DNA from: Bog-756 sp963824645
GTDB taxonomy: Bacteria; Actinomycetota; Acidimicrobiia; Acidimicrobiales; RAAP-2
NCBI GenBank assembly: GCA_963824645.1
Contig: CAWGQC010000009.1
Coordinates: 279,704-343,703 of the forward strand
Length of the DNA: 64,000 bases
Reading direction: 5' to 3'
Under the pieces are notes generated by a model, which searched no databases, was not told the DNA's origin, and worked only from the letters and a program-made list of their open reading frames with translations. Each line of letters opens with the position of its first letter. Position 1 is the first letter of the stretch. The translations under genes and the position numbers were made by a program. Shown here piece by piece: positions 1-9,046 of the stretch.

Positions 1-956
1 AGGACCATGGGCACGGTGGTCGGGATCAGCGCGAGACCGGCCACGAACGGGCTCATCCCAAGGTCGAGGATCAGGAGCAACGGGAAGATCAGACCGAGGC
101 CCATCTCCACAAAACCGGCCAGGGCCTGGCTGATCATGGATCCGAGGTAGTTCGGGGTCCGGCGCAGGAGGCCTTCGTCCATCAGTGGCTCGGGTGCCCG
201 TCGCTCCCACCACAAGAACCCGACCACGCCGAGCAGGGCCACGGCCACCGGACCGAGTACCGAGATCGACACGATCGCTGTCGACTGGGCCTCGGTGAGC
301 CCGAGCACATGGGACACGATCGACAAGCACAAGAGGCCGGCCCCGAGGAGGTCCACCCGCACGCTGCCCTCGCGCTCCCGATCCTTGGGCACGGCCGACA
401 GGGTGGCCACCAGGCACACGACGGCCAGAGGCACGTTGACCAGCAGCACCAAGCGCCAACTGAACGCCGAGGTCAGGGCGCCGATCGTCGGACCGAGGGC
501 GCCGGTGATTGCCGCCACCCCGCCCATCGTCAACAGCGCCTTCCCACGCTCGGCAGCGGGGAAGGTGCTGTTGACGATGGCGACGCTCCCCGGCAGCATC
601 AGCGCTCCTCCCACCCCTTGGACGACCCGTGCGGCCAACAGGAGTGCGAAGTCGGGGGCCAGCCCGCCCACCGCCGATGCCGCGCTGAACCCCACCGCAC
701 CGATCACGAATACCCGCCGCCGGCCGAAGAGATCGCCGAGCCGGCCCCCAAGGATTAAGAGTCCCGACAGCGACAAGAGGCTCGCGCTCAGCACCCACTG
801 CGCCTCTTGGGTGCCGACCCCGAATTGCTTCTCGATGGAGGGCAGGGCGAGCGGCACTGCCGTCTGGTCCACCAGGATCATGGCGTTGGCGACAGTCATC
901 GCCACCAGGACGAGTCGCCGACCCCCGACCGGCCCTGCCGGCGCCTCGGGCATCAT
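1..956 (-). CDS. MFS drug-exporter-like transporter (DHA2/EmrB-QacA type), 3' part beyond window
   Basis: An open frame runs leftward from ATG 956 (a second ATG follows at 953) and leaves the window still open, so the C-terminus is missing (about 318 residues seen). The product is a polytopic inner-membrane transporter. Early in the protein comes a helix with the DHA2-like VDQTAVPLALPSI segment; then GRLGDLFGRRRVFVIG, the loop 2-3 motif of major facilitator proteins; later RVVQGVGGALMLP (motif C-like) and, at the window edge, the SPFVAGLALIP segment typical of 14-helix EmrB/QacA exporters. The family exports small hydrophobic compounds by proton antiport; the substrate cannot be read from sequence. 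It is divergent from the small gene at 1127, across 170 bp. Confidence 0.85.
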   Translation of the reverse strand, partial: MMPEAPAGPVGGRRLVLVAMTVANAMILVDQTAVPLALPSIEKQFGVGTQEAQWVLSASLLSLSGLLILGGRLGDLFGRRRVFVIGAVGFSAASAVGGLAPDFALLLAARVVQGVGGALMLPGSVAIVNSTFPAAERGKALLTMGGVAAITGALGPTIGALTSAFSWRLVLLVNVPLAVVCLVATLSAVPKDREREGSVRVDLLGAGLLCLSIVSHVLGLTEAQSTAIVSISVLGPVAVALLGVVGFLWWERRAPEPLMDEGLLRRTPNYLGSMISQALAGFVEMGLGLIFPLLLILDLGMSPFVAGLALIPTTVPMV

Positions 957-1111
957 GGGCGAGCAGGCTATCCCCGGCCTCGCCCTCTGCGGCTCCTCCC
1001 GAGGGGAGCCGGTGCTCGTCCGACATAGGCCACGGCCTCCACGGTCCGGTCGCCGATGCTATCGGGCCAGACGGCTGATGGAGGCCGGCGAAAGGTGGGG
1101 TGGCGAATATT

Positions 1112-1126
1112 TAGGGAGTCTCCCTA
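1112..1126. promoter_or_regulatory. 15-bp perfect palindrome directly before a start codon
   Basis: TAGGGAG-T-CTCCCTA is a perfect inverted repeat ending one base before the GTG at 1127, in the divergent region between the transporter and the small-protein/membrane-protein operon. Its left arm also supplies a GGGAG that could serve as a ribosome-binding site. Size and position fit a repressor operator; the binding protein is unknown. The 11-mer TTTAGGGAGTC, which includes the left arm, recurs on the opposite strand at 4891-4901. Confidence 0.4.
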
Positions 1127-1351
1127 GTGCTCCCTGGCTCGCAAGTCGTCAAGCTGGGGTCCGTGCAGATCATCGTTGACATCTCCCTCGACGAGAACGG
1201 CCGGGCCGTCGGAACACTCAGGGCAGCGGGAGCTACACATTCCAGGGCCTTTTCTGGGAACCTCGAATTCCTGGCCCTGATCGAAAGTCTCTATCGGACC
1301 GACCGGGATGCCCCCGACGGCGACGGATCGCATGAAAAGGAGCTGAGATGA
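1127..1351 (+). CDS. Small conserved-looking protein, translationally coupled to membrane protein
   Basis: 74 residues, unrecognised family. The GTG start at 1127 follows a GGGAG; a GTG at about 1160 is an alternative. A beta-rich core (IIVDISLDENGRAVGTL) is followed by a helical tail ending in charged residues (GSHEKELR). The stop codon overlaps the next start by four bases (ATGA at 1348-1351), the usual signature of translational coupling, and this is the main reason to believe the frame is real. No membrane segment or signal peptide. Function unknown; probably a partner or regulator of the downstream membrane protein. Confidence 0.55.
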   Translation: MLPGSQVVKLGSVQIIVDISLDENGRAVGTLRAAGATHSRAFSGNLEFLALIESLYRTDRDAPDGDGSHEKELR

Positions 1352-1908
1352 AGAACCTGATCTGGAGTTTCTCCCCGTGGGTTGCCTTCCTTTTGGGCGT
1401 CCGGGTGGGAGGGGTCTACTGGGGAGCCAGTATCGGTCTAGCCGTCGCCCTGGTGGTACTCGTGCGAGCAATCACCCGTCATTCCGTCCACCTGTTCGAC
1501 GTGATAGGCACCGTCTACTTCGGTGGACTGCTCGTGCTCCTCGTCGCCATCCACCCCGGTGACATCAGCACCTGGGGGCGGTACGCACAGGCTGTCGCAC
1601 ACGGGTCCCTCACCGTGATCGTGTTCGGCTCCGTCCTCATCGGAAAGCCATTTACCGAGCCCTACGCACGCGAGCAGGCTCCAGAACGCGTGTGGAGAAC
1701 CCCGCGGTTCCACGAACTCAACCGCCGGCTCTCGGCGGTCTGGGGCCTGGCCTTTCTGGTGGGCACGATCTCACTGATCATCGCCGGGTCCCAGGATTCC
1801 CGTCAGTTCATCCTGAGGCTGGTCGTCCCCTTCGGCGCCCTCCTTCTGGCTCTTCTCTACACCCAGAAGCAGACAAGCCTGGCACGTGGAGAGGCTCCCG
1901 CCGACTGA
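1348..1908 (+). CDS. Integral membrane protein of unknown function
   Basis: 186 residues with about six hydrophobic helices: two at the N-terminus (FSPWVAFLLGVRVGGVYW and ASIGLAVALVVLV), one in VIGTVYFGGLLVLLVA, one in SLTVIVFGSVLIG, then a cytoplasmic-looking loop PFTEPYAREQAPERVW followed by LSAVWGLAFLVGTISLIIAG and a last helix. I remember the loop pattern PFT..YAREQ.P..VW from uncharacterised bacterial membrane proteins but cannot attach a function. Start ATG 1348 overlaps the previous stop by four bases, so the pair forms an operon, possibly governed by the palindrome at 1112-1126. Confidence 0.75.
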   Translation: MKNLIWSFSPWVAFLLGVRVGGVYWGASIGLAVALVVLVRAITRHSVHLFDVIGTVYFGGLLVLLVAIHPGDISTWGRYAQAVAHGSLTVIVFGSVLIGKPFTEPYAREQAPERVWRTPRFHELNRRLSAVWGLAFLVGTISLIIAGSQDSRQFILRLVVPFGALLLALLYTQKQTSLARGEAPAD

Positions 1909-2080
1909 CCGGATGCTGACCCTTTGGGCCGGTTCGTGGCCTTCAGCGGGAAATCACGCCCGGATCCAATCCCGGCGGAAGTGTCCCCGAATGCTCACCC
2001 GGTACGGTGGGAGCGGGCGCCGGGGCGGTCCGCCCACCGTGGGCGGCCGTAGCGTCAGCGGCGCTCGCTACCATCTGGTG

Positions 2081-4766
2081 ATGGTGCATCCGTCCGGTCC
2101 CGCTGACCTCCTGGTTGGCAGGGAGTCGGAACGGGACGCCTTGGAAGCTGCCATCGATGCGGCGGTGTCCGGCCGACCAGCGGTGGCTTGGGTCGAGGGC
2201 GAAGCCGGCATGGGCAAGACCACCCTCGTGCGCCACGTGATGGCTCAACCTCCCTCCGGGGTCCAGGTACAGCAGGTCTCTGCGGATGAGCTGGCCAGCC
2301 ACGTTTCCTTCGATCTCGCCCATCGGCTCGGTTCCCGTTCCACCGAGACCTTCGCGGCTGGAATGGAGATCCTCGGGTACTGGTCGGACCGTCAGGACGA
2401 CGGCCCTCTGATCGTGGTGGTCGAGGACCTGCACTGGGCCGATGCCGCTTCGGCCGGAGCCCTCCTGACCGCGGTGCAGAGGCTCGACAAGGATCGGGTG
2501 GCCGTCATCGTGACCGCTCGCCCGGGCACCCAAGGCGGGTGGGACCGCTTTTGCCGCGACTCCGAGCGTTGCCGGACAATTGATGTGGGAGCGTTCAACG
2601 AAGAGGAAGTGGCCACGGTCGCCTCGTCGGCCGGCATCGAGCTCACCCCGTATCAGGCCGAGCGCCTCCGTGCCCACACCGGTGGCCACCCCCTGTACGT
2701 GCGGACCCTCCTCTCCGAGTTGGGTCCCGACGAGCTCCGAGCTCCTGACGGTGATCTGCCGGCGCCGAGGTCCCTCACTTCATCCGTGACAGCCCGCCTC
2801 TCCGAGATGCCGGAGGCGGCCCGTTCTCTGGCCGCCGCACTGGCGGTCCTCAACCACCGTGCGGCTCTCCCGCTGGTGGGTCGGATCGCGGGTGTCGACG
2901 CCCCGGTCGAGCCGTTCGATCAGTTGTTGGGTACTGGTTTCGTCGGCTGGGATCCCCAGGAACCTGGGCCTCCGATCGAGTTCACCCATCCGTTGTACCG
3001 ACAAGCCATCTATCAGGACCTGTCGCCGAGTGTGCGCCGTGACCTTCACCGGGCCGCCGCCCGGGAATCCAGTTCGACGGCGAGCCTCGCCCACCGCGTG
3101 GCCGCGGCCGACGGTGCGGACGAGGTTCTGGCACAGGAACTGGAGGCGCGGGCCAAACATGCCCTCGGCCAGAGGGACAAGGTCATGGCCGCTCGAGCGT
3201 TCGAGTGGGCCTCGTCGCTGAGCACACAGCAAGCCGACGCTGAGCGCAGACTCGTTGATGCGGCCCGCGCCTACGTCGACGCCGGACAAGTTGCCAGAGC
3301 TGACTCACTCGGCAGCGAGATCGAACGGATCGAGGAAGGACCCGGCCGGAATCTGGTGCTCGGGATGCTCGAGTGGGACAAGGGGCACACCGAGAACGCT
3401 CGGCGCTGGCTCGAGCGGGTTGTCCGGTCCGAGAATCCCGAAGGGTCAGACGCCAAGGACACCGTCGCCCGTGCGTGGGCCGAATTGGCTGAAATCTCCA
3501 TCGCCTTCGGACAGGCACCCGAGGCAGCACATGCCGCGGGCCAGGCGTTGGCTCTCGCCTCCCCCGACACATCCTCCGAGCGACTGGCTCAACTCCACGG
3601 CGCGCTGAGCAGAAGGCTACCTGCACGGAGCGGCGTCGGGATTGGTGCGTCTGCGCTCGCGTCTGCCCGCAGCGCCAGAACATGTGCACGGTGGTGAGGT
3701 CGACCTGTTGGTCATCCGGGCCACCCTTGGCATGTTCGCCGGATTAACCACTGCGGCCGTGGCCGATCTGCGCGCGGTATTGGCTCTTGTCCGAGCCGGC
3801 CACGTGCCCGTGGAACTCGCTCGGTGCCATCGGGAACTGGCCACGCTCCTCGTGACCCGAGGTGAGTTCGACGAAGCGCTGGTGCAAGCCCATACGGGCC
3901 TGACCATCGCCGTCGACGATCGACGAGGTACCGAGGACGCGGCCTGCCATGCGGTGCTCGGTACCATCCTGGCGTACCGGGGTGACCAGGAGGCAGCCGC
4001 CACACACGCCGCCGCGGCCGCCGCCGCCGCCGATCGCCTGGGCGCCATCGAGGCAATGGTCATGGTCCGGATCGGCGACTCCACCTTGGCCGTGGCAGAC
4101 GGCTCGCCCGAACGGGTCATCGAGTACTTGGACCCCCTGGCCGAGGTCGTGCCGATGTTGGCTTCGTTGACGTTCTGGCCCTCATTGGTCGTCGCACTGC
4201 TGGATACCGGGCAGATCGGTCGTGCCGAAGAGCGAATCGACGGGCTCGTAAAGGCCGCGGATGCGAGAGGCCTGCACATGGACGCCCGGGTCCTCGGGCT
4301 TCGGGCCCGCTTGGCGGCCGCCCGCGGGCAACTTGAACAGGCCGACAAGCTCTTCGGCGAGGCTCTGGATGGGTTCGGACCCAACGATCCCTTTCTCGAG
4401 CGAGCCCTCCTGCTCCATGCTCACGGGCGGGTACAGCTGCAGCGGGGTGCTCGACATCACGGAATGACCGCGCTCCGTGAGGCCCACACGGTCCTCGCGT
4501 CGGTAGGAGCGGAACCGTTCGTCAGACAAGTGGAGCCCGACCTCAAGGGCGCTGGGATCCGATCCGGTCGAAGGTCCCCCAGAGCCTCACTCGAGCTCAC
4601 CGACCGCGAACGGGATGTCGCAGTGTTGGTTGGAAAAGGGTATTCAAACCCCGAGGTGGCGGCAGAGCTCTACGTCAGCCGGAAGGCGATCGAGTACCAC
4701 TTGCGCAACATCTACGGCAAGCTGGGCATCAGCTCACGGCGTGGACTGCGCGGCCTTGAGATTTAG
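2081..4766 (+). pseudogene. LuxR-family regulator with N-terminal AAA ATPase (LAL type), interrupted by a frameshift
   Basis: Two frames together encode a protein of about 895 residues, the usual size of large ATP-binding LuxR regulators. Part 1 (ATG 2081 to about 3610) carries Walker A GEAGMGKT at residues 40-47 and Walker B IVVVEDLHWAD, followed by helical TPR-like sequence. Part 2 (about 3609 to 4766) continues the helical repeats and ends in a clear LuxR helix-turn-helix (LTDRERDVAVLVGKGYSNPE, then AIEYHLRNIYGKLGI). At 3608-3611 there is one extra base: skipping it joins HGAL directly to AEGYLHGAASGL. No slippery heptamer is evident, so an assembly indel or recent mutation is likelier than programmed frameshifting. 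If intact it would be an ATP-dependent transcription activator of unknown regulon. Confidence 0.8.
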
Positions 4767-5224
4767 AGCGACGGTGGTGGACTGAGGGATTTTTCGGATC
4801 CCAGGACCGCATCGTCGCTCCTCCGGCGTGCACCAGGGCCAACGCTCATCCGCCGCTCCCGAGACAACGCGATGAGCTCGGAGCCCAGGTGACTCCCTAA
4901 ACGCTCTGGGGACGGCCGATCGGCTCGGGTCCCTGGCGAGTTTCCCCAGGGGACATTGCCCTGTTCCGTCTACGGTTCGGACGCTGGTTCTCTTCGGATC
5001 GGTGACCATGACTAAGGGACACCCGCGTAAGTGCTGATCGAGGTCACTGTTACCCCGCGGGCACAGGACCTTGACGGCTCGATTGCCGCCGCATTGGAGC
5101 GGAAGCCAGAGGGGGTGGCTCCGTCCCTTAGCCGGTCAAGGCCTTCGGGCTTCTGGGCAAGCGTGGGTAATCACGGCTGACACGAGATCGTGTCTTGACA
5201 CTGGCATCTGCTGGTGAATGGCGG
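4767..5224. other. Gene-poor stretch with a possible short coding remnant
   Basis: 458 bp between the LuxR-type gene and the stop of the flavoprotein gene. A GTG-started frame at 5031-5180 (VLIEVTVTPRAQDLDGSIAAALE...) reads like the beginning of a protein but stops after about 49 residues, so it may be a decayed N-terminus. The 11-mer found beside the 1112 palindrome recurs at 4891-4901 in reverse orientation. GGGAT-ATCCC at about 4784-4800 is a weak hairpin just after the LuxR stop. Nothing else stands out. Confidence 0.3.
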
Positions 5225-6361
5225 TCAGCCCCTGACGGGTTGCCGGGCGATGTGGGTCGAGATCCGTGTCGCCTCGATGCCGATCTCGCGAAGCATTCCC
5301 GCAGGCGAGACGTACATCCCGCAGAAGTACAGACCGCCGAGTGCGGTGGCTGCACCTGACACCGCCGGGGTTCCCGAGCTGTCACACACGCCCTCCCACC
5401 CGACCAGGAAGTCCCCGACCGACGCCCGATACCCTGTGGCCAAAATTACAGCATCCACGGTCAGCTGCGAACCGTCCCCAAACACCACACCGTCCTGCGT
5501 AAACCGTTTGAGTTCACCATGGACGGTAATGCGGCCCCGCTTGATCTGATCCATGGTGCCGATGTCGAGCAGAGGCACGTGCTGATCGCGGGCCATCTGG
5601 GTGTTCGGCCCGTAAGGCAGCTTGTTCAAGCCCAACTTCGTCACGTCGCCGACGCTGCTCCGAACGATCGGCCACGCCAAGGCGTCCGCCGCGCGCGTCG
5701 GCAGGTGCCGCATTACAATTCCGACAGACAGGACGGGTACCACGCCGAAGATGTCTCTCGGTAGGACATTTACCGCTGAACGCACGGACAAATGGACCTC
5801 CGCATTGTGTTCGACGAGATCCAACGCCTGTTCGCAGGCCGAGTTTCCGAATCCGACCACGAGAACGGGCCGACCTCGCCATGGCTCTCCGTTCCTGAAC
5901 TCGCTCGAATGGAGGATGTTCCCTTTGAACTGCTCCATCTCTGGCCATGTCGGGCGCACAGGAACTCTGGCCCGACCGGTGGCAACCACAACGTTGTCGG
6001 AGTGCCACACCCCTTCACTTGTTCTCGCTTCCCACTTCCCATCAACCCGTTCCAGACGATGGACTGTTTCTCCAAAGTGAGGCTGAAGTGCGAAATGCCT
6101 CTGGTAGAGCTCGAGGTATTCGACCACCTGGTCTCGAGCGGGATAGCGGGTCCAGCTCTTGGGCATGGCCAGCCCCGGCAACCCCGATAAGCCCTTGGGA
6201 GTGTGCAGATGCAGCCGGTCATAGTGTCGGCGCCATGACTCCGCCACGACCGCCCCGCCTTCCACGATCTCAAAGTCCAAGCCCCGCATGCGGAGCTCTG
6301 CCGCCGCGGCCAGACCGGCCGCCGAGGCCCCGATCACCAAGGTCGCGGCATTCCCGCCCAT
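5225..6361 (-). CDS. Flavin-containing monooxygenase-like NAD(P)/FAD oxidoreductase (CzcO type)
   Basis: 378 residues from ATG 6361. N-terminal FAD-binding Rossmann motif VIGASAAGLAAA (the glycine pattern is GxSxxG rather than GxGxxG), then ESWRRHYDRLHLHTP, which matches the early region of FMO/YUCCA-type enzymes. A second dinucleotide motif, VVGFGNSACEQALDL, lies mid-protein, where NADPH would bind. ILATGYRASVGDF near residue 300 is the late ATG motif of the flavoprotein monooxygenase fold. The family adds oxygen to N, S or carbonyl groups of small molecules using NADPH and FAD; the substrate is not predictable. Stands alone, with no co-directional neighbour close by. Confidence 0.87.
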   Translation of the reverse strand: MGGNAATLVIGASAAGLAAAAELRMRGLDFEIVEGGAVVAESWRRHYDRLHLHTPKGLSGLPGLAMPKSWTRYPARDQVVEYLELYQRHFALQPHFGETVHRLERVDGKWEARTSEGVWHSDNVVVATGRARVPVRPTWPEMEQFKGNILHSSEFRNGEPWRGRPVLVVGFGNSACEQALDLVEHNAEVHLSVRSAVNVLPRDIFGVVPVLSVGIVMRHLPTRAADALAWPIVRSSVGDVTKLGLNKLPYGPNTQMARDQHVPLLDIGTMDQIKRGRITVHGELKRFTQDGVVFGDGSQLTVDAVILATGYRASVGDFLVGWEGVCDSSGTPAVSGAATALGGLYFCGMYVSPAGMLREIGIEATRISTHIARQPVRG

Positions 6362-6573
6362 GACCGAAACCTATCAGTCGCACAGCCGGGCAAACCGGTG
6401 CCATGGCTATTTGTTTTGTTGACTCCTCGGCCGACTCGGCAACGGCCGGGCGACCTTGGAAGAGCCAGTGGGCAAAGACGGATCCGGCCAGCGACACGGA
6501 CCCCTGTTGGAAGGGCCCATCAGACATCGGGTCACATGTGGGTCACGGAATCGCGGTGTTCACCGTCCAACCG

Positions 6574-7165
6574 TCATATGTTGGAGGCGGGATCGAATCC
6601 ACCCCCGAGCTTGACCGATTTAACACCGGTGGTGCAGTTACCCACGGCGCTCATTTCATCGACGACCATCTCCGGGACTGAGGACGTCATGGGACCACCG
6701 TTGGGATAGGACCCTGTGACGGTGTCATTTCCGGACTCGGATTGGAAGTAGGGATCGGTGGGATTGCTAACCCAAATGCTCCCGGAGTATGTGCTCGACG
6801 ACACGCCCCCGTTGTACTTCAGTTTGAGACTCCCGACTGCACCGGCCTCCTCGGCATTGGTGCACTCATTGTCACTTTGTGACGGCGTGAATTTCGAGAG
6901 TCCCGGTTGCCTTGATCTGCGACGCGGCAGGTGTTCCCCCTGAGCACCCGGAAAATGTGACCTTGATCCTGGCCTTGATCTGAGAATTGGAGTCGGCGTC
7001 GCTCCAGGCAGGCGTGTACTTGATTGACCCAACAGCAGAAGTGCAGTTTTCGACACCGGTACCTGGAACATTCGCCCAAGCGGTACCTCCCACCGATATA
7101 ACGGCGGAAGCCGAAAGCGGCAGCAGCAGCGCCATGGTCCCCACGATGATCCTGCGCACCTGCAT
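6574..7165 (-). pseudogene. Small secreted protein, interrupted by a frameshift
   Basis: ATG 7165 follows GGGGAAAA and begins a signal peptide (MQVRRIIVGTMALLLPLSAS, cleavage near AWA-NV). The mature part contains paired cysteines and alternating strands (GVENCTSAVGSIKYTP, KARIKVTFSGC). The frame stops at 6872, but the adjacent frame continues the same style of protein from about 6900 (FTPSQSDNECTNAEEAGAVG) to TGA 6574, with GSIWVSNPTDPYF and further cysteines. The shift falls in 6893-6905. Total about 195 residues. It resembles the intact secreted protein at 19562 in length, signal peptide and C...G.....KVKF..C pattern, so I infer one uncharacterised exported family. Confidence 0.6.
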
Positions 7166-7383
7166 TTTTCCCCGCTTTCCGCCATGACGCCCACCGCGCG
7201 TGGCTTCCAGGCATAGAGAGTGGCACTCATTGTGGTGATGGGCAAGCGACAACCGAGGGTTGACTCCGGATCGCCAGTTATCCCTTGGAAGACCAGCACC
7301 ACGGACTCAATCCATCGCCCAGGTTGTCTCTTCGTTTCACCCCCTGAAACCACCAGGAGACCGACACCGGTCAGACTAGAAGT

Positions 7384-8256
7384 GTGCGCACAGGCGGACA
7401 ATTGTCGGCAGTGAGCAAGCGGTTCTCTCGCCGAGGTCCATGGGTCCTCGATCGGGTCGACCTGGATATCGCACCGGGCACACGAACGGTGATCGTGGGA
7501 GGTAATGGATCGGGAAAATCAACCCTTCTCCGGATCGTCGCCGGTGTCACCCATCCGACGGCTGGGACGGTCATCATGCCCGCGACCGTCGGCTATGTGC
7601 CCGAGCGGCTGGCTTCCCGAAGCAGGCTCACCGGTGCCGAGTACGTCGCTCACATGGGCCGCATCAAGGGTCTGGACCCCGGGACCATCTCCTCCCGTAG
7701 CCGGGAGCTGTTCGAGCGCCTGGACCTCCAACCGGGTCCGAGTGCCATGGTCGACGCCCTTTCAAAGGGAAATCGCCAGAAGCTGATCGTTGCTCAGGCA
7801 TTTCTCGGACCCGTCGGTCTGTTGGTCCTCGACGAGCCGTACAGCGGACTCGACACCGCTGCCCACCGGTCGTTGGGCAAGCTGATGGACGAAGCGCAGG
7901 CTCTGGGAGCTTCGGTACTTATCAGTGCCCATGCCGCCCATTCCACTCCCAGAGCCGACCGTGTCGTCCACATTGGTGATGGTCATCTGCAGGCCGCCCC
8001 CGGCCCACGCCCGTCGCTTTCCGCTTTGGATAGCAGCGAACAGCGGATCGAACTGGTAGCCACCGCCAACGGATGCGACCCCGATCAGATCGCCACCCTG
8101 CCTGGAGTTCTCTCCACTCAACGCGACCCGCTCGGCGTGGCCATCACGCTGGTGGTTGCACACCTTCACGTGGACGCTGTTCTCAGCGCCGTCATCAGCC
8201 TGGGCTGGTCTGTTGTCTCGGTAGGATCACCCGGACAGAGCGGAACCTTGCTGTGA
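7384..8256 (+). CDS. ABC transporter ATP-binding protein
   Basis: 290 residues; GTG 7384 gives full N-terminal homology, though in-frame TTG and GTG codons a few residues on are possible. Walker A is GGNGSGKST near residue 39; the signature is degenerate (LSKGNRQK instead of LSGGQ); Walker B LLVLDEPYSGLD; switch histidine in SAHAAHS. The C-terminal 70 residues (after DRVVHIGDGHL) resemble the accessory domain of CcmA/YadG-type exporters. It energises the permease encoded at 8253, with which it overlaps by four bases (GTGA). Probably an ABC-2-like exporter; substrate unknown. Divergent from the secreted-protein gene ending at 7165. Confidence 0.9.
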   Translation: MRTGGQLSAVSKRFSRRGPWVLDRVDLDIAPGTRTVIVGGNGSGKSTLLRIVAGVTHPTAGTVIMPATVGYVPERLASRSRLTGAEYVAHMGRIKGLDPGTISSRSRELFERLDLQPGPSAMVDALSKGNRQKLIVAQAFLGPVGLLVLDEPYSGLDTAAHRSLGKLMDEAQALGASVLISAHAAHSTPRADRVVHIGDGHLQAAPGPRPSLSALDSSEQRIELVATANGCDPDQIATLPGVLSTQRDPLGVAITLVVAHLHVDAVLSAVISLGWSVVSVGSPGQSGTLL

Positions 8257-8903
8257 CGGCCCTGGTCCGCTACGTGTGGACCGACACTCTTCGCTCGCAA
8301 CGTTGGGTGGCACCCATCTTGTGCTTCGGCGCCATTGAAGCGGTCATCTGTGCTCAGGCCGGTTCGGTATTGCCGACCTACGCGGCCATGGCCGCTGTAC
8401 TTTTGTTCGTCGCGACGTGGTTGAGCGTCCTCACCATCAACAACGAAGATCCGGTCCAACAGTCGATCACCATTGTTTGCGCCGGAAGCCCGAGTAAGGT
8501 TCGGTTGGCCAAGGTAACGGTCGCCTTTCTGGTGGCTACAGCACTCGGAGTTGTGGGGACCATTGGGCCGCCGCTGGCTTCGGCGAGCGGGACCACTGTC
8601 ACTGACGCTTTGGCCGGCATATCCGCTCAGGTGTTCACCGCTCTGGCTGGTGTGGCGCTGGGCGCCCTCTGCAGCCGCCCCCTAGTCAGTCGGAGGGCGT
8701 GGTCGGTCCTCGCGGGAGTCTCCGTCTGCCTGGCCACGGTGATCGTTCCCTATGCTCCGCCTACCCGACAACTTCTGGTCGTCTTCAACGAGACGGGATC
8801 CTTCGCACTGGGCATCCCCATCCTGCTCATTGGAGTGGAGACCGCGATCCTGGCCATAGTGGGCATAGGCGCATCGCTGCGGATCGCCCAACAAATGATG
8901 TAG
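8253..8903 (+). CDS. ABC transporter permease
   Basis: 216 residues from GTG 8253, overlapping the ATPase stop by four bases. About six hydrophobic segments are visible (LCFGAIEAVICAQAG, YAAMAAVLLFVATWLSVL, VTVAFLVATALGVVGTI, VFTALAGVALGALCS, VLAGVSVCLATVIV, ILLIGVETAILAIVGIGA). It is the only membrane partner in the operon, so the transporter would be a homodimer of this protein plus two ATPases. The sequence diverges from named permease families; the assignment rests mainly on topology and operon context. Confidence 0.8.
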   Translation: MTALVRYVWTDTLRSQRWVAPILCFGAIEAVICAQAGSVLPTYAAMAAVLLFVATWLSVLTINNEDPVQQSITIVCAGSPSKVRLAKVTVAFLVATALGVVGTIGPPLASASGTTVTDALAGISAQVFTALAGVALGALCSRPLVSRRAWSVLAGVSVCLATVIVPYAPPTRQLLVVFNETGSFALGIPILLIGVETAILAIVGIGASLRIAQQMM

Positions 8904-9046
8904 CGACCGGTACCGGCGCCTCCGCCTGGCCTTTCTGGCGCTTGCCCTTACCGAACCGTACCAAGTGCACTGGCACCATCGCACTGATTGGTGACCCGTG
9001 TGCCACCGACGTCCGTACAGTGGCTATCGATGGATGAGAACCCAAC

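Noticed and set aside
3597..3700. Programmed ribosomal frameshift in the LuxR gene
   Set aside because: No slippery heptamer or strong downstream structure; other genes in the window show similar single-base breaks.
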